From: JAQIBY01 sp963676165
Lineage (GTDB): Bacteria; Bacteroidota; Bacteroidia; Bacteroidales; ML635J-15
Assembly: GCA_963676165.1 (NCBI GenBank)
Contig: OY781043.1
Coordinates: 806,001 to 870,000 of the forward strand
Direction of reading: 5' to 3'
DNA length: 64,000 bases
Part shown: in pieces, positions 9,336-18,604 of the stretch
Layout of the letters: every line of letters begins with the position of its first letter
Position numbering within the stretch: the stretch's first letter is position 1
Program-made: the position numbers and the translations under genes
The notes under the pieces: model-generated
The model's database searches: none
What the model saw: only the letters and a program-made list of their open reading frames with translations
Told to the model about the DNA's origin: nothing

Positions 9336-11369
9336 CTAGCTCACGACAGAGCCATTTCTAACATGTTCTGTTGGTGAAACAAATCGCAATCGTCCGTCAG
9401 GTTCTTTTGCCATAAGTACCATGCCTTCAGATTCAATTCCTCTAAGTTTTTTCGGTGCTAGATTTGCCAAATACATGACTTGCATGCCAACAATGTCTTC
9501 AGGTTTGTAATATTCTGCAATACCTGATACAACAGTTCGAACTTCACTGCCGATGTTTAAACTTAATTTGAGCAATTTCTTTGTTTTTGCAACTTTTTCT
9601 GCGGATTCAATTTGCGCAACACGGATGTCCATTTTCATGAAATCATCAAATGTGCAATTTGCTTTGAGTTCCTCAGTTTCTAATTTTTCAGCAGCATTGC
9701 TTTGTTTTGTTGCTTCCAATTTGTCCAATTGATTTTGAATTTCTGAGTCTTCCACTTTTTGGAATAACAAACCTGGTTTGTTGATTTCTGATCCTTCAGC
9801 TAAAATTTGGAATTCAAAGTTTTCTGGCCATTCCGCTTGATCGATATTGAGATACTCTCTCAAATTTTTCATGGTAAATGGTAAAAATGCCTCACCAAGA
9901 TGTGCTAAATGTGCAGATAATTGTAAGCAGACATTCAAGATTCCTTTGACTCTTTCTTCATCCGTTTTGATCACTTTCCAAGGTTCAGATTCTGTCAGGT
10001 ATTTATTCCCCAATCTTGCAATGTTCATCAAGTTTTTAAGCGCTTCTCTGAATTTGAATTGCTCTAAATTGTGGGCAATATTCGCTTTGTAGGTTTCAAC
10101 TTGCTTGATGATTTCATTTTCTGCGTCTCCCCACTGAACAGGTGCAGGAACTTTACCATCGAAATATTTGTGTGTCAGTACTAAACTGCGATTGACAAAG
10201 TTTCCGAGTATGGCAACAAGTTCATTGTTGTTTCTTGTTTGGAAATCTTTCCACGTAAAATCGTTGTCTTTGGTTTCTGGCGCATTTGCAGTCAATACAT
10301 AGCGCAATACATCTTGTCTTTCAGGGAAATCTTCGAGGTATTCATGTAACCAAACTGCCCAATTTTTACTTGTTGAAATTTTATTTCCTTCAAGATTCAA
10401 AAATTCATTTGCCGGTACATTGTCAGGAAGAATGTACGATCCTTCATGTTTCAGCATGGAAGGGAAAACGATGCAATGGAAAACGATGTTGTCTTTTCCA
10501 ATAAAATGAACAAGTCTGGAATCTTCGTCTTTCCAATATTTTTCCCATTCAGGAGTTAGTTCTTTGGTTGCTGAAATGTACCCAATAGGTGCATCGAACC
10601 AAACATAAAGCACTTTGCCTTCGCCGCCTTCCACAGGGACAGGAACTCCCCAGTTTAAGTCGCGAGATACGGCTCTAGGGTGAAGCCCACCATCTATCCA
10701 TGATTTACATTGACCATACACATTGGGTTTCCATTCTTGATGATCTTCCAAAATCCATTGTTTAAGCTCATCTTCGTATTTATCCAAAGGCAGATACCAG
10801 TGTGTGGTCTCTTTCAATATTGGTTGGTTTCCTGAGATGGTTGATTTCGGATTGATGAGTTCTTCTGGAGAGAGTGACGATCCACATTTCTCACATTGGT
10901 CTCCATATGCTTCTTCGAATCCGCATTTTGGACAGGTCCCGATGATGTAGCGGTCAGCTAAAAACTGATTTTCTTTTTCATCGTAATACTGTTTGCTGGT
11001 TTTTTCAATGAACTCTCCCTTTTCGTAGAGGGTTTTGAAAAATTCTGATGCGGTTTCGTAATGTGTTTTTGATGTAGTTCTTGAATAGATGTCGAAAGAG
11101 ATTCCAAATTTTTCAAATGAATCTTTGATGAGTCCATGGTATCTATCGACAATATCTTGTGGTGTTACACCTTCTTTTCTTGCTCGCAATGTAATTGGCA
11201 CACCATGTTCGTCTGATCCGCCAATAAAAGCTACATCTTTCCCTCTTAGTCTGAGGTATCTGACGTAAATATCTGCCGGTACATAAACTCCTGCAAGATG
11301 CCCAATGTGAACTGGTCCGTTTGCATATGGTAGTGCGGTTGTTACGAGATGTCTTTTATAAGATTTCAT
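9336..11369 (-). CDS. metG: Methionine--tRNA ligase
   Basis: Full-length 677-residue methionyl-tRNA synthetase, which charges tRNA-Met in the cytoplasm. The HIGH motif is present at residues 21 to 24; the KMSKS loop appears as KISTS at about 330 to 334, the usual form in this group. A zinc knuckle CPKCG...CEKCG (Cys146, 149, 159, 162) is intact. The C-terminal about 110 residues form the EMAP-II/Trbp111-like tRNA-binding domain (FDDFMKMDIRVAQI), which supports dimerisation. It is the last gene of an operon with pepA and pdxA (14-bp gap to pdxA). Its TAG stop directly adjoins the repeat element at 9113-9335. Confidence 0.98.
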   Translation of the reverse strand: MKSYKRHLVTTALPYANGPVHIGHLAGVYVPADIYVRYLRLRGKDVAFIGGSDEHGVPITLRARKEGVTPQDIVDRYHGLIKDSFEKFGISFDIYSRTTSKTHYETASEFFKTLYEKGEFIEKTSKQYYDEKENQFLADRYIIGTCPKCGFEEAYGDQCEKCGSSLSPEELINPKSTISGNQPILKETTHWYLPLDKYEDELKQWILEDHQEWKPNVYGQCKSWIDGGLHPRAVSRDLNWGVPVPVEGGEGKVLYVWFDAPIGYISATKELTPEWEKYWKDEDSRLVHFIGKDNIVFHCIVFPSMLKHEGSYILPDNVPANEFLNLEGNKISTSKNWAVWLHEYLEDFPERQDVLRYVLTANAPETKDNDFTWKDFQTRNNNELVAILGNFVNRSLVLTHKYFDGKVPAPVQWGDAENEIIKQVETYKANIAHNLEQFKFREALKNLMNIARLGNKYLTESEPWKVIKTDEERVKGILNVCLQLSAHLAHLGEAFLPFTMKNLREYLNIDQAEWPENFEFQILAEGSEINKPGLLFQKVEDSEIQNQLDKLEATKQSNAAEKLETEELKANCTFDDFMKMDIRVAQIESAEKVAKTKKLLKLSLNIGSEVRTVVSGIAEYYKPEDIVGMQVMYLANLAPKKLRGIESEGMVLMAKEPDGRLRFVSPTEHVRNGSVVS

Positions 11370-11383
11370 ACAAATTCTAATCT

Positions 11384-12430
11384 TTATTTAATTTCTGTAA
11401 TGCCTTCTTTTTCTGCAGTTTCCTGAAGTTCTTTCTCTTCAGTTCTGTTTTTGTGCAAGTCAATAGCAAGGTAAAGTGCTTTTCTAAATGCTTCTTCGGA
11501 TGCTTTTCCGTCTCCAGCAATTTCGTAAGCAGTACCGTGGTCAGGAGAGGTTCTGATAATTGGTAAGCCTGCAGTGAAATTTACACCTCCATCTTTTGCC
11601 AATGCTTTGAATGGAGCAAGTCCTTGATCATGATACATTGCTAAGATCGCATCGAAATTATGGAATTGATAATTGCCGAAAAATCCATCCGCAGGATATG
11701 GTCCTAAAGCCATAATGCCTTTTTCTTTTGCTTCCTCCAATGCTGGGATTATAATTTCCTGCTCTTCTTTACCAAGTAAGCCATCATCCCCAATGTGAGG
11801 ATTTAATCCGAGTACAGCAATGCGAGGTTTGCGGATAACAAAATCGTTTTTCAAGCTTTGGTTAAGGACATGCAGTTTCTTGAGAATTTCTTCTTTTGTG
11901 ATATTGCTTGCAACTTCAGAAATTGGTAAATGTCCTGTTACAACACCCACGCGCATCTCATCGTTGATCATAAGCATAAGGTAGTTGTCTGATTGAAAGC
12001 GCTCTGCCAAATATTCTGTGTGTCCAAGGAATTTAAATCCTTCACGCTGAATATTGTGTTTATTGATTGGTGCAGTTAAAAGTGCATCAATTTGATTGTT
12101 TTTCAGGTCGTTAACTGCGGCTTCCAAAGCGAGGAATGACGATTCTCCAGCTTCTTCAGTACTTTTGCCCAATTCAACACGAATGTTTTCATCCACAACG
12201 TTAATGATGTTAACGCGTTTAGGATTTGCTTGTTCTGCATCGTTAATGTGGTTTGGACTAAAACTGTTATTGTTTATGGCTTTGCGATGATATGCTGCCA
12301 CTTTTGGTGATCCATAAATAATGGGAGTACACATATCTAAGATACGTGCATCGCTCAGAGTTTTTATGATAATTTCGTAACTAATTCCGTTGATGTCTCC
12401 GTGGGAAATTCCCAATCGTATTTTATTCAT
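11384..12430 (-). CDS. pdxA: 4-hydroxythreonine-4-phosphate dehydrogenase
   Basis: A 348-residue PdxA, which oxidises 4-phosphohydroxy-L-threonine in the DXP-dependent pyridoxal-phosphate pathway. The opening RLGISHGDINGISYE and the blocks LLTAPINKH, FLGHTEYLAER and MYHDQGLAPFKALA are characteristic, the last two carrying metal-binding His residues. The C-terminus ends in a short charged tail (about 20 residues) beyond the usual core. It is between pepA (21-bp gap) and metG (14-bp gap) and is probably cotranscribed with both. No pdxJ is nearby in this window. Confidence 0.96.
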   Translation of the reverse strand: MNKIRLGISHGDINGISYEIIIKTLSDARILDMCTPIIYGSPKVAAYHRKAINNNSFSPNHINDAEQANPKRVNIINVVDENIRVELGKSTEEAGESSFLALEAAVNDLKNNQIDALLTAPINKHNIQREGFKFLGHTEYLAERFQSDNYLMLMINDEMRVGVVTGHLPISEVASNITKEEILKKLHVLNQSLKNDFVIRKPRIAVLGLNPHIGDDGLLGKEEQEIIIPALEEAKEKGIMALGPYPADGFFGNYQFHNFDAILAMYHDQGLAPFKALAKDGGVNFTAGLPIIRTSPDHGTAYEIAGDGKASEEAFRKALYLAIDLHKNRTEEKELQETAEKEGITEIK

Positions 12431-12451
12431 AATCTCTGTTTTTAAAACTGT

Positions 12452-13888
12452 TTATTTTTCAATGCGAAAATAGAAAAAATCATTCAATAGTCTTACACCC
12501 ACACCTGTTCCTTGTTTACCGCGGTAAGAATCTGCAGATTCAAGGAATGCAGGACCAGCAATATCAAGGTGTACGTATGGATAGTCTGTGAAGTGTTCGA
12601 GGAATTTACCAGCAGTAATTGCTCCGGCAGTACGACCTCCAACATTTTTCAGATCTGCAATATCTGATTTAAGTTGTTCTTTATAATCGTCCCAGAAAGG
12701 GAGTTCTGCGACTCTTTCATGGCGATTGAACCCTGCCTTTTTGAGCAATTCTAATGCTTCAGGCGCATTTCCCATACCGGCAATTGCTTTAATTCCCACA
12801 GCAACTTCGGCTGCTCCGGTGAGAGTTGCTAAGTCGATGACTAATTCAGGATCGTATTGTTTTGCAAAAGCCAATGCGTCAGCAAGTATCATTCGACCTT
12901 CAGCATCTGTGTTTAGCACTTCAACGGTTGTTCCATCGTACATGTGAATAACATCCTGAGGCAAGTATGCATTTTTGCCTGGTCTATTGTCTGTTGCAGG
13001 AATAAGTCCAATGACGTGAAGTGGCATGTCAGATTTCGCGAGATTCATCATGCTCCCTGCGACAGCTGCTGCACCACCCATGTCAGATTTCATCAGATCC
13101 ATGCTGCCTTTTGTTGGTTTTAAGCTTACACCTCCAGTGTCAAACATGACACCTTTTCCGACCAAAACAATCGGTTTTTCATTGACAGCATTTTTCGGTT
13201 TCCATTCCAAAATTGTGAAACTTGGACCCACTTCACTTCCAAGATTGACAGCCAGAAGTCCACCCATTTTGCGTGCTTCAATTTCATCTTTAAGGAAAGT
13301 CTGAGCACTGAGTCCAGTTTCCTGAGCGATATGACCAAGAAGTTCAGCAAATTGCTCTGCATTTAAGTGAGAATGGGGTTCGTTTACACAATCTCTAGCG
13401 AAATAAACACTTTCAATCAATGCGTTTATTTGCTTGATTTTACTTTCTGTGCAGAAGTTGCTGTTGATTGAAATCTCCTTTAAACTGTGGTTCTCAGGTT
13501 TTTTAAAGTACTTGTTGAATTGATAATTCGAAAGTGCTAGTCCTTCAGTAAAATCATTCCATGCAGTTGCTGACTTTGTTTTGTCTTCAATGCATACGAC
13601 ATTAACTTTGTGCTCGTTAAAAATTCCACATGCTTTATGGGCTTCTTTTCTAAGCGATTCTCTTTGTTGAGGATTTTGGTCTTTATCTAAAATGACAACG
13701 ATATATTGCTTAAAGTACGAATTGATGTGGATGAAGGTTTTTTCTGAGTCAATTTGCTCTTTGATGTAAGCGGCTTCAGTTTTCGTAAACGACAATTCGG
13801 AAATGTCTGATTCTTTATGGATTAAGTAAGCGACGGATTGCTCCGGGCTACGGTTTGTTTGAATTGAGATATGTGTTTTCATAAGCAT
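12452..13888 (-). CDS. pepA: M17 leucyl aminopeptidase
   Basis: A 478-residue cytosolic M17 aminopeptidase that removes N-terminal residues from peptides. The signature NTDAEGRMILADAL is at residues 326 to 339, and the metal and catalytic lysine region GKGVMFDTGGVSLKP starts at about 244. The N-terminal macro-like domain (about residues 1 to 150) is divergent, as usual in the family. Two in-frame ATGs (13888 and 13882) are possible starts. First gene of the pepA-pdxA-metG operon. It could be annotated simply as leucyl aminopeptidase; I see no evidence for the DNA-binding role of the E. coli protein. Confidence 0.94.
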   Translation of the reverse strand: MLMKTHISIQTNRSPEQSVAYLIHKESDISELSFTKTEAAYIKEQIDSEKTFIHINSYFKQYIVVILDKDQNPQQRESLRKEAHKACGIFNEHKVNVVCIEDKTKSATAWNDFTEGLALSNYQFNKYFKKPENHSLKEISINSNFCTESKIKQINALIESVYFARDCVNEPHSHLNAEQFAELLGHIAQETGLSAQTFLKDEIEARKMGGLLAVNLGSEVGPSFTILEWKPKNAVNEKPIVLVGKGVMFDTGGVSLKPTKGSMDLMKSDMGGAAAVAGSMMNLAKSDMPLHVIGLIPATDNRPGKNAYLPQDVIHMYDGTTVEVLNTDAEGRMILADALAFAKQYDPELVIDLATLTGAAEVAVGIKAIAGMGNAPEALELLKKAGFNRHERVAELPFWDDYKEQLKSDIADLKNVGGRTAGAITAGKFLEHFTDYPYVHLDIAGPAFLESADSYRGKQGTGVGVRLLNDFFYFRIEK

Positions 13889-14004
13889 TTAATTTAAAAG
13901 CATAAAGGTATAAAAAGCAACGAAAGGGGAGGAGTGTTTATGAGGATTATTTTTAAGGATTGTTAGGATGTGAAAGAAACTGCTTTCGTGAAATTTAGCA
14001 ACAA

Positions 14005-14361
14005 TTACACATACTCTTTTCGCTCGACAATGGCGATGCTGCCATCTTCAAGCTCAATGTAGCCTTGGTCATAGCAGAATTTGTAAAGTCCGCCTTTCTT
14101 GGTTTCGTAAATGTTTGTCAGATAATCGAAATTAAATCCTTTATCTAAAAGCAAGGTACGTTGAACTTTTGCCTTACCATGTGGGTTAAGTTCCGAAAGA
14201 ATGCGTCTGTTTTTGCGCAAAATATTATTGATTTTACGCATTTGATTGTTGCTGTCTTTTTTTTGTCGGTTGTTGTACGTATTGCGACATTGGTCAGAGC
14301 AAAACTTTTTATCTGATCTACCATCAAAGAGATCTCCGCATTCAAGACATTTTCTTTTCAT
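14005..14361 (-). CDS. Small zinc-ribbon protein, function unknown
   Basis: A 118-residue basic protein. The first 30 residues carry a treble-clef-like zinc site, CLECG...KKFCSDQCR, resembling DUF2116-type ribbons found in Bacteroidota. A Lys/Arg-rich helix follows (NNRQKKDSNNQMRKIN), then a beta-rich C-terminus ending in YIELEDGSIAIVERKEYV. The composition suggests nucleic acid or ribosome contact, but nothing identifies a function. It is divergent from the ChaN-like gene at 14422 and is not in an obvious operon. Confidence 0.75.
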   Translation of the reverse strand: MKRKCLECGDLFDGRSDKKFCSDQCRNTYNNRQKKDSNNQMRKINNILRKNRRILSELNPHGKAKVQRTLLLDKGFNFDYLTNIYETKKGGLYKFCYDQGYIELEDGSIAIVERKEYV

Positions 14362-14373
14362 AAAATAAAAGTG

Positions 14374-14381
14374 TATTTTCG
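14374..14381 (+). promoter_or_regulatory. Possible -7 box (TATTTTCG) for the ChaN-like gene
   Basis: TATTTTCG lies about 40 bp upstream of the 14422 start and resembles the Bacteroidota TAnnTTTG box. The same string TGTATTTTC occurs upstream of the genes starting at 3923 and 39970 (minus strand). No clear -33 TTG is paired with it, so this is tentative. Confidence 0.3.
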
Positions 14382-14421
14382 ACTAAATAAAAATAGTAAA
14401 AACCCATATTAAAAACAAATA

Positions 14422-15300
14422 ATGATGAAAATGAGATATTTAGGACTTATTGCTTTCACGATTTTTAGCTTGTTTGGGAATGCTCAGAACCTGCCTGTGT
14501 ACAGCTTGTACAATGCAAAAGGTGAGCTTGTGACTTATGATGCAATGATAGAAGATTTAATTTCTGCAGACGTTACGCTTTTTGGGGAATTGCACAACAA
14601 TCCAATTTCCCATTGGTTGGAATATGAAGTAACGGCATCTTTATTTGAGGAGCATAAGACAAATTTAATTCTTGCCGCTGAAATGTTTGAAGCTGACCAG
14701 CAGTATATTCTTGATGAGTATTTGAGAGGTTTAATTCCTGAAGATAAATTTGAAGCAGATGCTCGCCTTTGGCCAAATTACGAGACTGATTATAAGCATT
14801 TGGTAAATTTTGCAAAAGACAATCAATTACAGTTTGTCGCAGCAAATATTCCACGCCGATATGCGTCTATGGTATTTAAAGGTGGTTTTGAAGCACTCGA
14901 AAAACTGACTGTTGAGGCTCAGTCTTTTGTCGCACCAATGCCAATTGCTTTTGATCCAGACTTGCCAGGTTATGCTGCTATGATGAAAATGGGTGGTCGT
15001 GGAATGCCTGCTCATGCAACTCAAAATTTGCCAAAAGCTCAGGCTGCAAAGGATGCAACCATGGCACATTTTATTCATCAATACATGAAAGCTAACAACA
15101 AGCTTATTCATTACAATGGCGCCTATCATTCCGATAATTACGAAGGAATAAGTTGGTATTTGAAAAAGATAAATCCGGAATACAAAATCAAAACAATAAG
15201 TACCGTTATTCAGTCTGATTTATCATCCCTTGATGCAGAAAATATGGGCGTGGCTGATTACATTATTGTGGTGGATGAGCATCTTACAGGATCGTATTAA
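14422..15300 (+). CDS. ChaN-like secreted protein (DUF399)
   Basis: A 292-residue exported protein of the ChaN/haem-binding-uptake family. The signal peptide ends near GNAQ. The family blocks are visible: VTLFGELHNNPISHWLE, LAAEMFEADQQ, WPNYETDYKHLVNFAKDNQLQFVAANIPRRY (split here only by family comparison) and IHYNGAYHSDNYEGISWYL, with paired His residues that bind haem or metal in homologues. There is no lipobox, so it is probably periplasmic. The start may be 14422, 14425 or 14431. It is 9 bp from the LD-carboxypeptidase gene and likely cotranscribed. The physiological role is unproven in this group. Confidence 0.85.
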   Translation: MMKMRYLGLIAFTIFSLFGNAQNLPVYSLYNAKGELVTYDAMIEDLISADVTLFGELHNNPISHWLEYEVTASLFEEHKTNLILAAEMFEADQQYILDEYLRGLIPEDKFEADARLWPNYETDYKHLVNFAKDNQLQFVAANIPRRYASMVFKGGFEALEKLTVEAQSFVAPMPIAFDPDLPGYAAMMKMGGRGMPAHATQNLPKAQAAKDATMAHFIHQYMKANNKLIHYNGAYHSDNYEGISWYLKKINPEYKIKTISTVIQSDLSSLDAENMGVADYIIVVDEHLTGSY

Positions 15301-15309
15301 AAGGAGCTT

Positions 15310-16203
15310 ATGATTTGTCCCAAAACCTTAGTTCCAAGAGGTAAAATCTGTATTGTTAGTCCTGCTGGAAAAGTTGATGTGAAATTTGTTCGTGGAGCAG
15401 CGGAACGTTTGCAATTGCTCGGGTTTCAGGTGGAAATTGCGCCCAATGCGCTCTCTTCCAACAATAAATTTGCAGGTACTGATGCTGAACGATTTCACGA
15501 TTTGCAAACTGCAATGGATGATAGTTCTGTCTCTGCGATATTATGCTCTCGAGGTGGTTATGGCAGTATGCGCATTGTGGATGGTTTGGATTGGTCAGGA
15601 ATGAAATCACATCCAAAGTTTATCATCGGATTCAGTGATATTACCACTTTGCACGCTGCGGCATATCAACAAGGAATTTGCAGTGTACATGCCTGTATGA
15701 GTAAGGACATTGCTTTGAATGATGAAGTGGCAATAGATGCTCTGTTGGCTTTAATTTCCCGAAATTCTTCAAATCTTGCAGCAAAACCTCATGTTTTGAA
15801 TCGGGTTGGAAGTGCTGAAGGAGAGCTTGTTGGTGGAAATCTTAGCATGCTTTATGCTTTGCGAGGAACGGAATACGATGTGGATTGGAAAGGTAAAGTG
15901 TTGTTCGTGGAGGATTTGTGTGAGGATTTATACCATGTGGATAGAATTATGCAAAATTTCCGCTTGGGAGGAAAACTAAACTATTTAGCGGGATTGGTAG
16001 TTGGTCAGTTTTCAGATATGACAGATGTAGAGTTTGGAAAATCAGCTTACGAAATTATTCAGGAGGCAGTTGATGGTTATGATTTTCCCATCATGTTTGA
16101 TGCTCCAATTGGTCATATTTTTGAAAATCGTGCCTTGTTGCATGGCGGAACTTACCGTTTGCAAGTGACAAAGAATGGAAGTGAGCTAAGCTTACTTGTT
16201 TGA
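15310..16203 (+). CDS. LD-carboxypeptidase (peptidase S66)
   Basis: A 297-residue S66 peptidase that cleaves the terminal D-Ala from murein tetrapeptides during cell-wall recycling. SRGGYGSMRIVDGLDW contains the nucleophilic Ser; FVEDLCEDLYHVDR carries the Glu, and PIGHIFENRALLHGG the His region. FIGFSDITTLHAA is a further family block. No signal peptide is seen, so it is cytoplasmic. An AAAGGAG sequence sits 5 bp before the ATG, a rarely clear Shine-Dalgarno for this genome. Second gene after the ChaN-like gene. Microcin C self-immunity proteins (MccF) belong to the same family, but the context favours a housekeeping role. Confidence 0.93.
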   Translation: MICPKTLVPRGKICIVSPAGKVDVKFVRGAAERLQLLGFQVEIAPNALSSNNKFAGTDAERFHDLQTAMDDSSVSAILCSRGGYGSMRIVDGLDWSGMKSHPKFIIGFSDITTLHAAAYQQGICSVHACMSKDIALNDEVAIDALLALISRNSSNLAAKPHVLNRVGSAEGELVGGNLSMLYALRGTEYDVDWKGKVLFVEDLCEDLYHVDRIMQNFRLGGKLNYLAGLVVGQFSDMTDVEFGKSAYEIIQEAVDGYDFPIMFDAPIGHIFENRALLHGGTYRLQVTKNGSELSLLV

Positions 16204-16227
16204 TTTGCTTCTCACATCATAATAACG

Positions 16228-16255
16228 TGATTTCTTACGTCGAACTCAAGTTATA
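16228..16255. repeat. Solo arm of the metG-type inverted repeat at the rfbC 3' end
   Basis: The stretch beginning GATTTCTTACGTCGAACT matches the right arm of the element at 9309-9335 almost base for base (one difference before GTTA). It overlaps the rfbC stop codon at 16235-16237 and encodes its last residues. Flanking ATAACGTGA and TCAAGTTAT make the copy itself nearly palindromic. Confidence 0.75.
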
Positions 16256-16795
16256 ATAGCTTCCTTCTGCAAAGGATTTGTGAACTTTATCTTTGTCGCT
16301 GACGATCGCGTCTTTCGGATCGATTTTCCAGTCAATATTGAGCTGAGGATCATTCCACATAATGCCCTTTTCTGTTTCAGGATGGTAGTAATCATCACAC
16401 TTGTAGGCAAAGACAGCTTCTTCAGAAAGTACGGCAAATCCATGTGCAAATCCGTGAGGGATGAAAAATTGCATTTTGTTTTCTGCAGAAAGTTCAACTG
16501 CAACATGTTTCCCAAATGTTGGAGATCCAATGCGCACATCCACAGCAATATCCAGGACTTTACCTTTAAGCACTCTTACAAGTTTTGCTTGAGGGTGAGG
16601 TGGCAGTTGATAGTGTAATCCACGAATTACTCCATAGCGTGACGAGGATTGATTGTCCTGTATGAATCGATTGGTGATTCCTAAGTCTTGCATCCACTCA
16701 TCTCTCCAGCTTTCAAAAAAGTAACCTCTTTCATCGCCAAAAATTTTCGGCTTAATAATTATGCAATCAGGGATGTCTGTTTTAATGAATTCCAT
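16235..16795 (-). CDS. rfbC: dTDP-4-dehydrorhamnose 3,5-epimerase
   Basis: A 186-residue cupin-fold epimerase of the dTDP-L-rhamnose pathway. FFESWRD, FIQDNQSSSRYGVIRGLHYQ and IPHGFAHGFAVLSEEA are diagnostic; the catalytic His lies in GLHYQ. The start overlaps the rfbA stop by 14 bp, so translation is coupled. The last seven or so residues (from NLSST back) are encoded by the repeat arm at 16228-16255, so the natural C-terminus may have been altered by its insertion. rfbB and rfbD, the two other pathway genes, are absent from this cluster. Alternatively the enzyme could feed another dTDP-deoxysugar. Confidence 0.95.
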   Translation of the reverse strand: MEFIKTDIPDCIIIKPKIFGDERGYFFESWRDEWMQDLGITNRFIQDNQSSSRYGVIRGLHYQLPPHPQAKLVRVLKGKVLDIAVDVRIGSPTFGKHVAVELSAENKMQFFIPHGFAHGFAVLSEEAVFAYKCDDYYHPETEKGIMWNDPQLNIDWKIDPKDAIVSDKDKVHKSFAEGSYYNLSST

Positions 16796-17666
16796 ACTTG
16801 TCTTCGTTTGCTATGCGCATCAAATATTTACCGTAATTATTTTTCATGAGCGGTTTTGCAAGCTCAATGAGCTGATCTCTGTCAATAAAGCCACGTTTGT
16901 ACGCAATTTCTTCTATACAAGAAGCTTTTAACCCTTGTCTGTTTTCCAGCGTTGCAATGAAATTTGATGCTTGCAATAAGGAGTCTGGAGTGCCGGTATC
17001 TAGCCAAGCCATTCCACGACTTAACAGTTTGACATTCAGTTTGTCCTCTTCGAGATATAATTTGTTGAGATCTGTGATTTCAAGTTCCCCACGAGGTGAT
17101 GGTTTTAGCGATTTTGCTTTTTCTACTACCGTGTTGTCATAGAAATATAAGCCTGTCACTGCGTAATTCGATTTCGGATTTTCCGGTTTTTCTTCTATGG
17201 AAATGACTTTTCCTTCTTTGTTGAATTCAGCAACACCGTATCTATGCGGATCTGTCACATAATATCCAAATACAATGGCTCCATCTTTCAGATCAGCAGA
17301 TTCGAGCAATGTGCCTCCAAGTCCGTGTCCGTAGAAAATATTGTCGCCAAGGACAAGACAAACTTCATCATTGCCAATAAAATCTTCACCAATGAGAAAT
17401 GCTTGTGCTAGTCCGTCAGGTGATGGTTGCTCTGCATAATGTAAGTCTAACCCCAATTGTTTACCATCGCCAAATAAATTCTTGTAGAGAGGCAAATCGT
17501 GTGGTGTAGAAATGATTAAAATTTCTCGAATTCCTGACAGCATAAGCACTGAAAGTGGGTAGTAAATCATGGGTTTGTCATAAACCGGAATGATTTGTTT
17601 CGAGATGCTGCGAGTTATCGGATGAAGGCGTGTTCCTGAGCCTCCTGCTAGTATGATGCCCTTCAT
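16782..17666 (-). CDS. rfbA: Glucose-1-phosphate thymidylyltransferase
   Basis: A 294-residue nucleotidyltransferase making dTDP-glucose from dTTP and glucose 1-phosphate, the first step of dTDP-sugar synthesis. The N-terminal GGSGTRLHPIT binds nucleotide; KPMIYYPLS, LGDNIFYGHG and the late EEIAYKRGFI are standard for RmlA. Length matches the family. The start overlaps the UXS stop by ATGA and the 3' end overlaps rfbC, so the three genes are one operon. It supplies precursors for surface polysaccharide or LPS. Confidence 0.97.
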   Translation of the reverse strand: MKGIILAGGSGTRLHPITRSISKQIIPVYDKPMIYYPLSVLMLSGIREILIISTPHDLPLYKNLFGDGKQLGLDLHYAEQPSPDGLAQAFLIGEDFIGNDEVCLVLGDNIFYGHGLGGTLLESADLKDGAIVFGYYVTDPHRYGVAEFNKEGKVISIEEKPENPKSNYAVTGLYFYDNTVVEKAKSLKPSPRGELEITDLNKLYLEEDKLNVKLLSRGMAWLDTGTPDSLLQASNFIATLENRQGLKASCIEEIAYKRGFIDRDQLIELAKPLMKNNYGKYLMRIANEDKYGIH

Positions 17667-18604
17667 AATTCAAGAATTTCTTTAAAATAACTGATGGTTT
17701 TTGTTAAGCCTTGTTCTAGTTCAATAGTTGGTTCCCAATTATTGAGTTTTTCACGTGCCAAGCTAATGTCTGGTTTTCGTTGAATCGGATCATCAGCAGG
17801 GAGTGGGTGAAAGGTAATTTTAGAATCTGATTCTGTGAGTCGGATGATGGTTTCTGCAAGCTCAAGCATGGTAAATTCACCAGGATTTCCAATGTTTACA
17901 GGTCCTTTGAAATCGTCACCTGTGTTCATCATGCGAATAAATCCTTCCACTAAGTCATCCACATATTGGAATGAGCGGGTTTGTTTTCCGTCTCCATAAA
18001 TGGTAATGTCTTCACCTTTCAATGCTTGCACAATGAAATTGGATACAACACGTCCGTCATTTGGATGCATGCGAGGTCCGTAAGTGTTAAAAATGCGAAC
18101 GATTTTAATGTTGACATTGTTTTGCAAATGGTAATCCATGAAAAGTGTTTCAGCACAACGTTTGCCTTCATCGTAGCATGATCTGGATCCGATAGGATTC
18201 ACATGTCCCCAATAGCTTTCAGTTTGAGGATGAACTTGCGGGTCTCCATAGACTTCGCTGGTAGATGCTTGCAAGATTTTTGCTTTGATGCGTTTTGCAA
18301 GTCCTAACATGTTAATTGCACCCATAACCGATGTTTTCACGGTTTTAATAGGGTTGTACTGATAATGAATTGGGGAGGCAGGGCATGCCAGGTTGTAGAT
18401 TTCATCCACCTCAATAAAAAATGGCATGGTAATGTCATGACGGATGAGCTCAAAATATGGGTTGTCCATTAAATGCACAATATTTTGCTTGGAACCCGTA
18501 AAATAATTGTCTAAACAAATTACTTCGTTGCCTTCGTTTAAAAGTCTTTCGCATAGGTGGGAGCCAATAAAACCAGCTCCTCCGGTAACTAGAATCTTTT
18601 TCAT
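17663..18604 (-). CDS. UDP-glucuronate decarboxylase (UXS-type SDR epimerase)
   Basis: A 313-residue extended SDR. The NAD site GGAGFIGSHL is at the N-terminus; SEVYGDP and the YDEGKR form of the YxxxK motif, plus NLACPASPIHYQYNP and RTFNTYGPRM-like text, are typical of UDP-xylose synthase. It converts UDP-glucuronate to UDP-xylose in the cytoplasm. It heads the operon with rfbA and rfbC, although UDP-xylose and dTDP-rhamnose are separate precursors, which points to a shared polysaccharide. A dTDP-glucose 4,6-dehydratase (RfbB) is the main alternative, but the ASPIHYQ block argues for UXS. Confidence 0.9.
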   Translation of the reverse strand: MKKILVTGGAGFIGSHLCERLLNEGNEVICLDNYFTGSKQNIVHLMDNPYFELIRHDITMPFFIEVDEIYNLACPASPIHYQYNPIKTVKTSVMGAINMLGLAKRIKAKILQASTSEVYGDPQVHPQTESYWGHVNPIGSRSCYDEGKRCAETLFMDYHLQNNVNIKIVRIFNTYGPRMHPNDGRVVSNFIVQALKGEDITIYGDGKQTRSFQYVDDLVEGFIRMMNTGDDFKGPVNIGNPGEFTMLELAETIIRLTESDSKITFHPLPADDPIQRKPDISLAREKLNNWEPTIELEQGLTKTISYFKEILEL

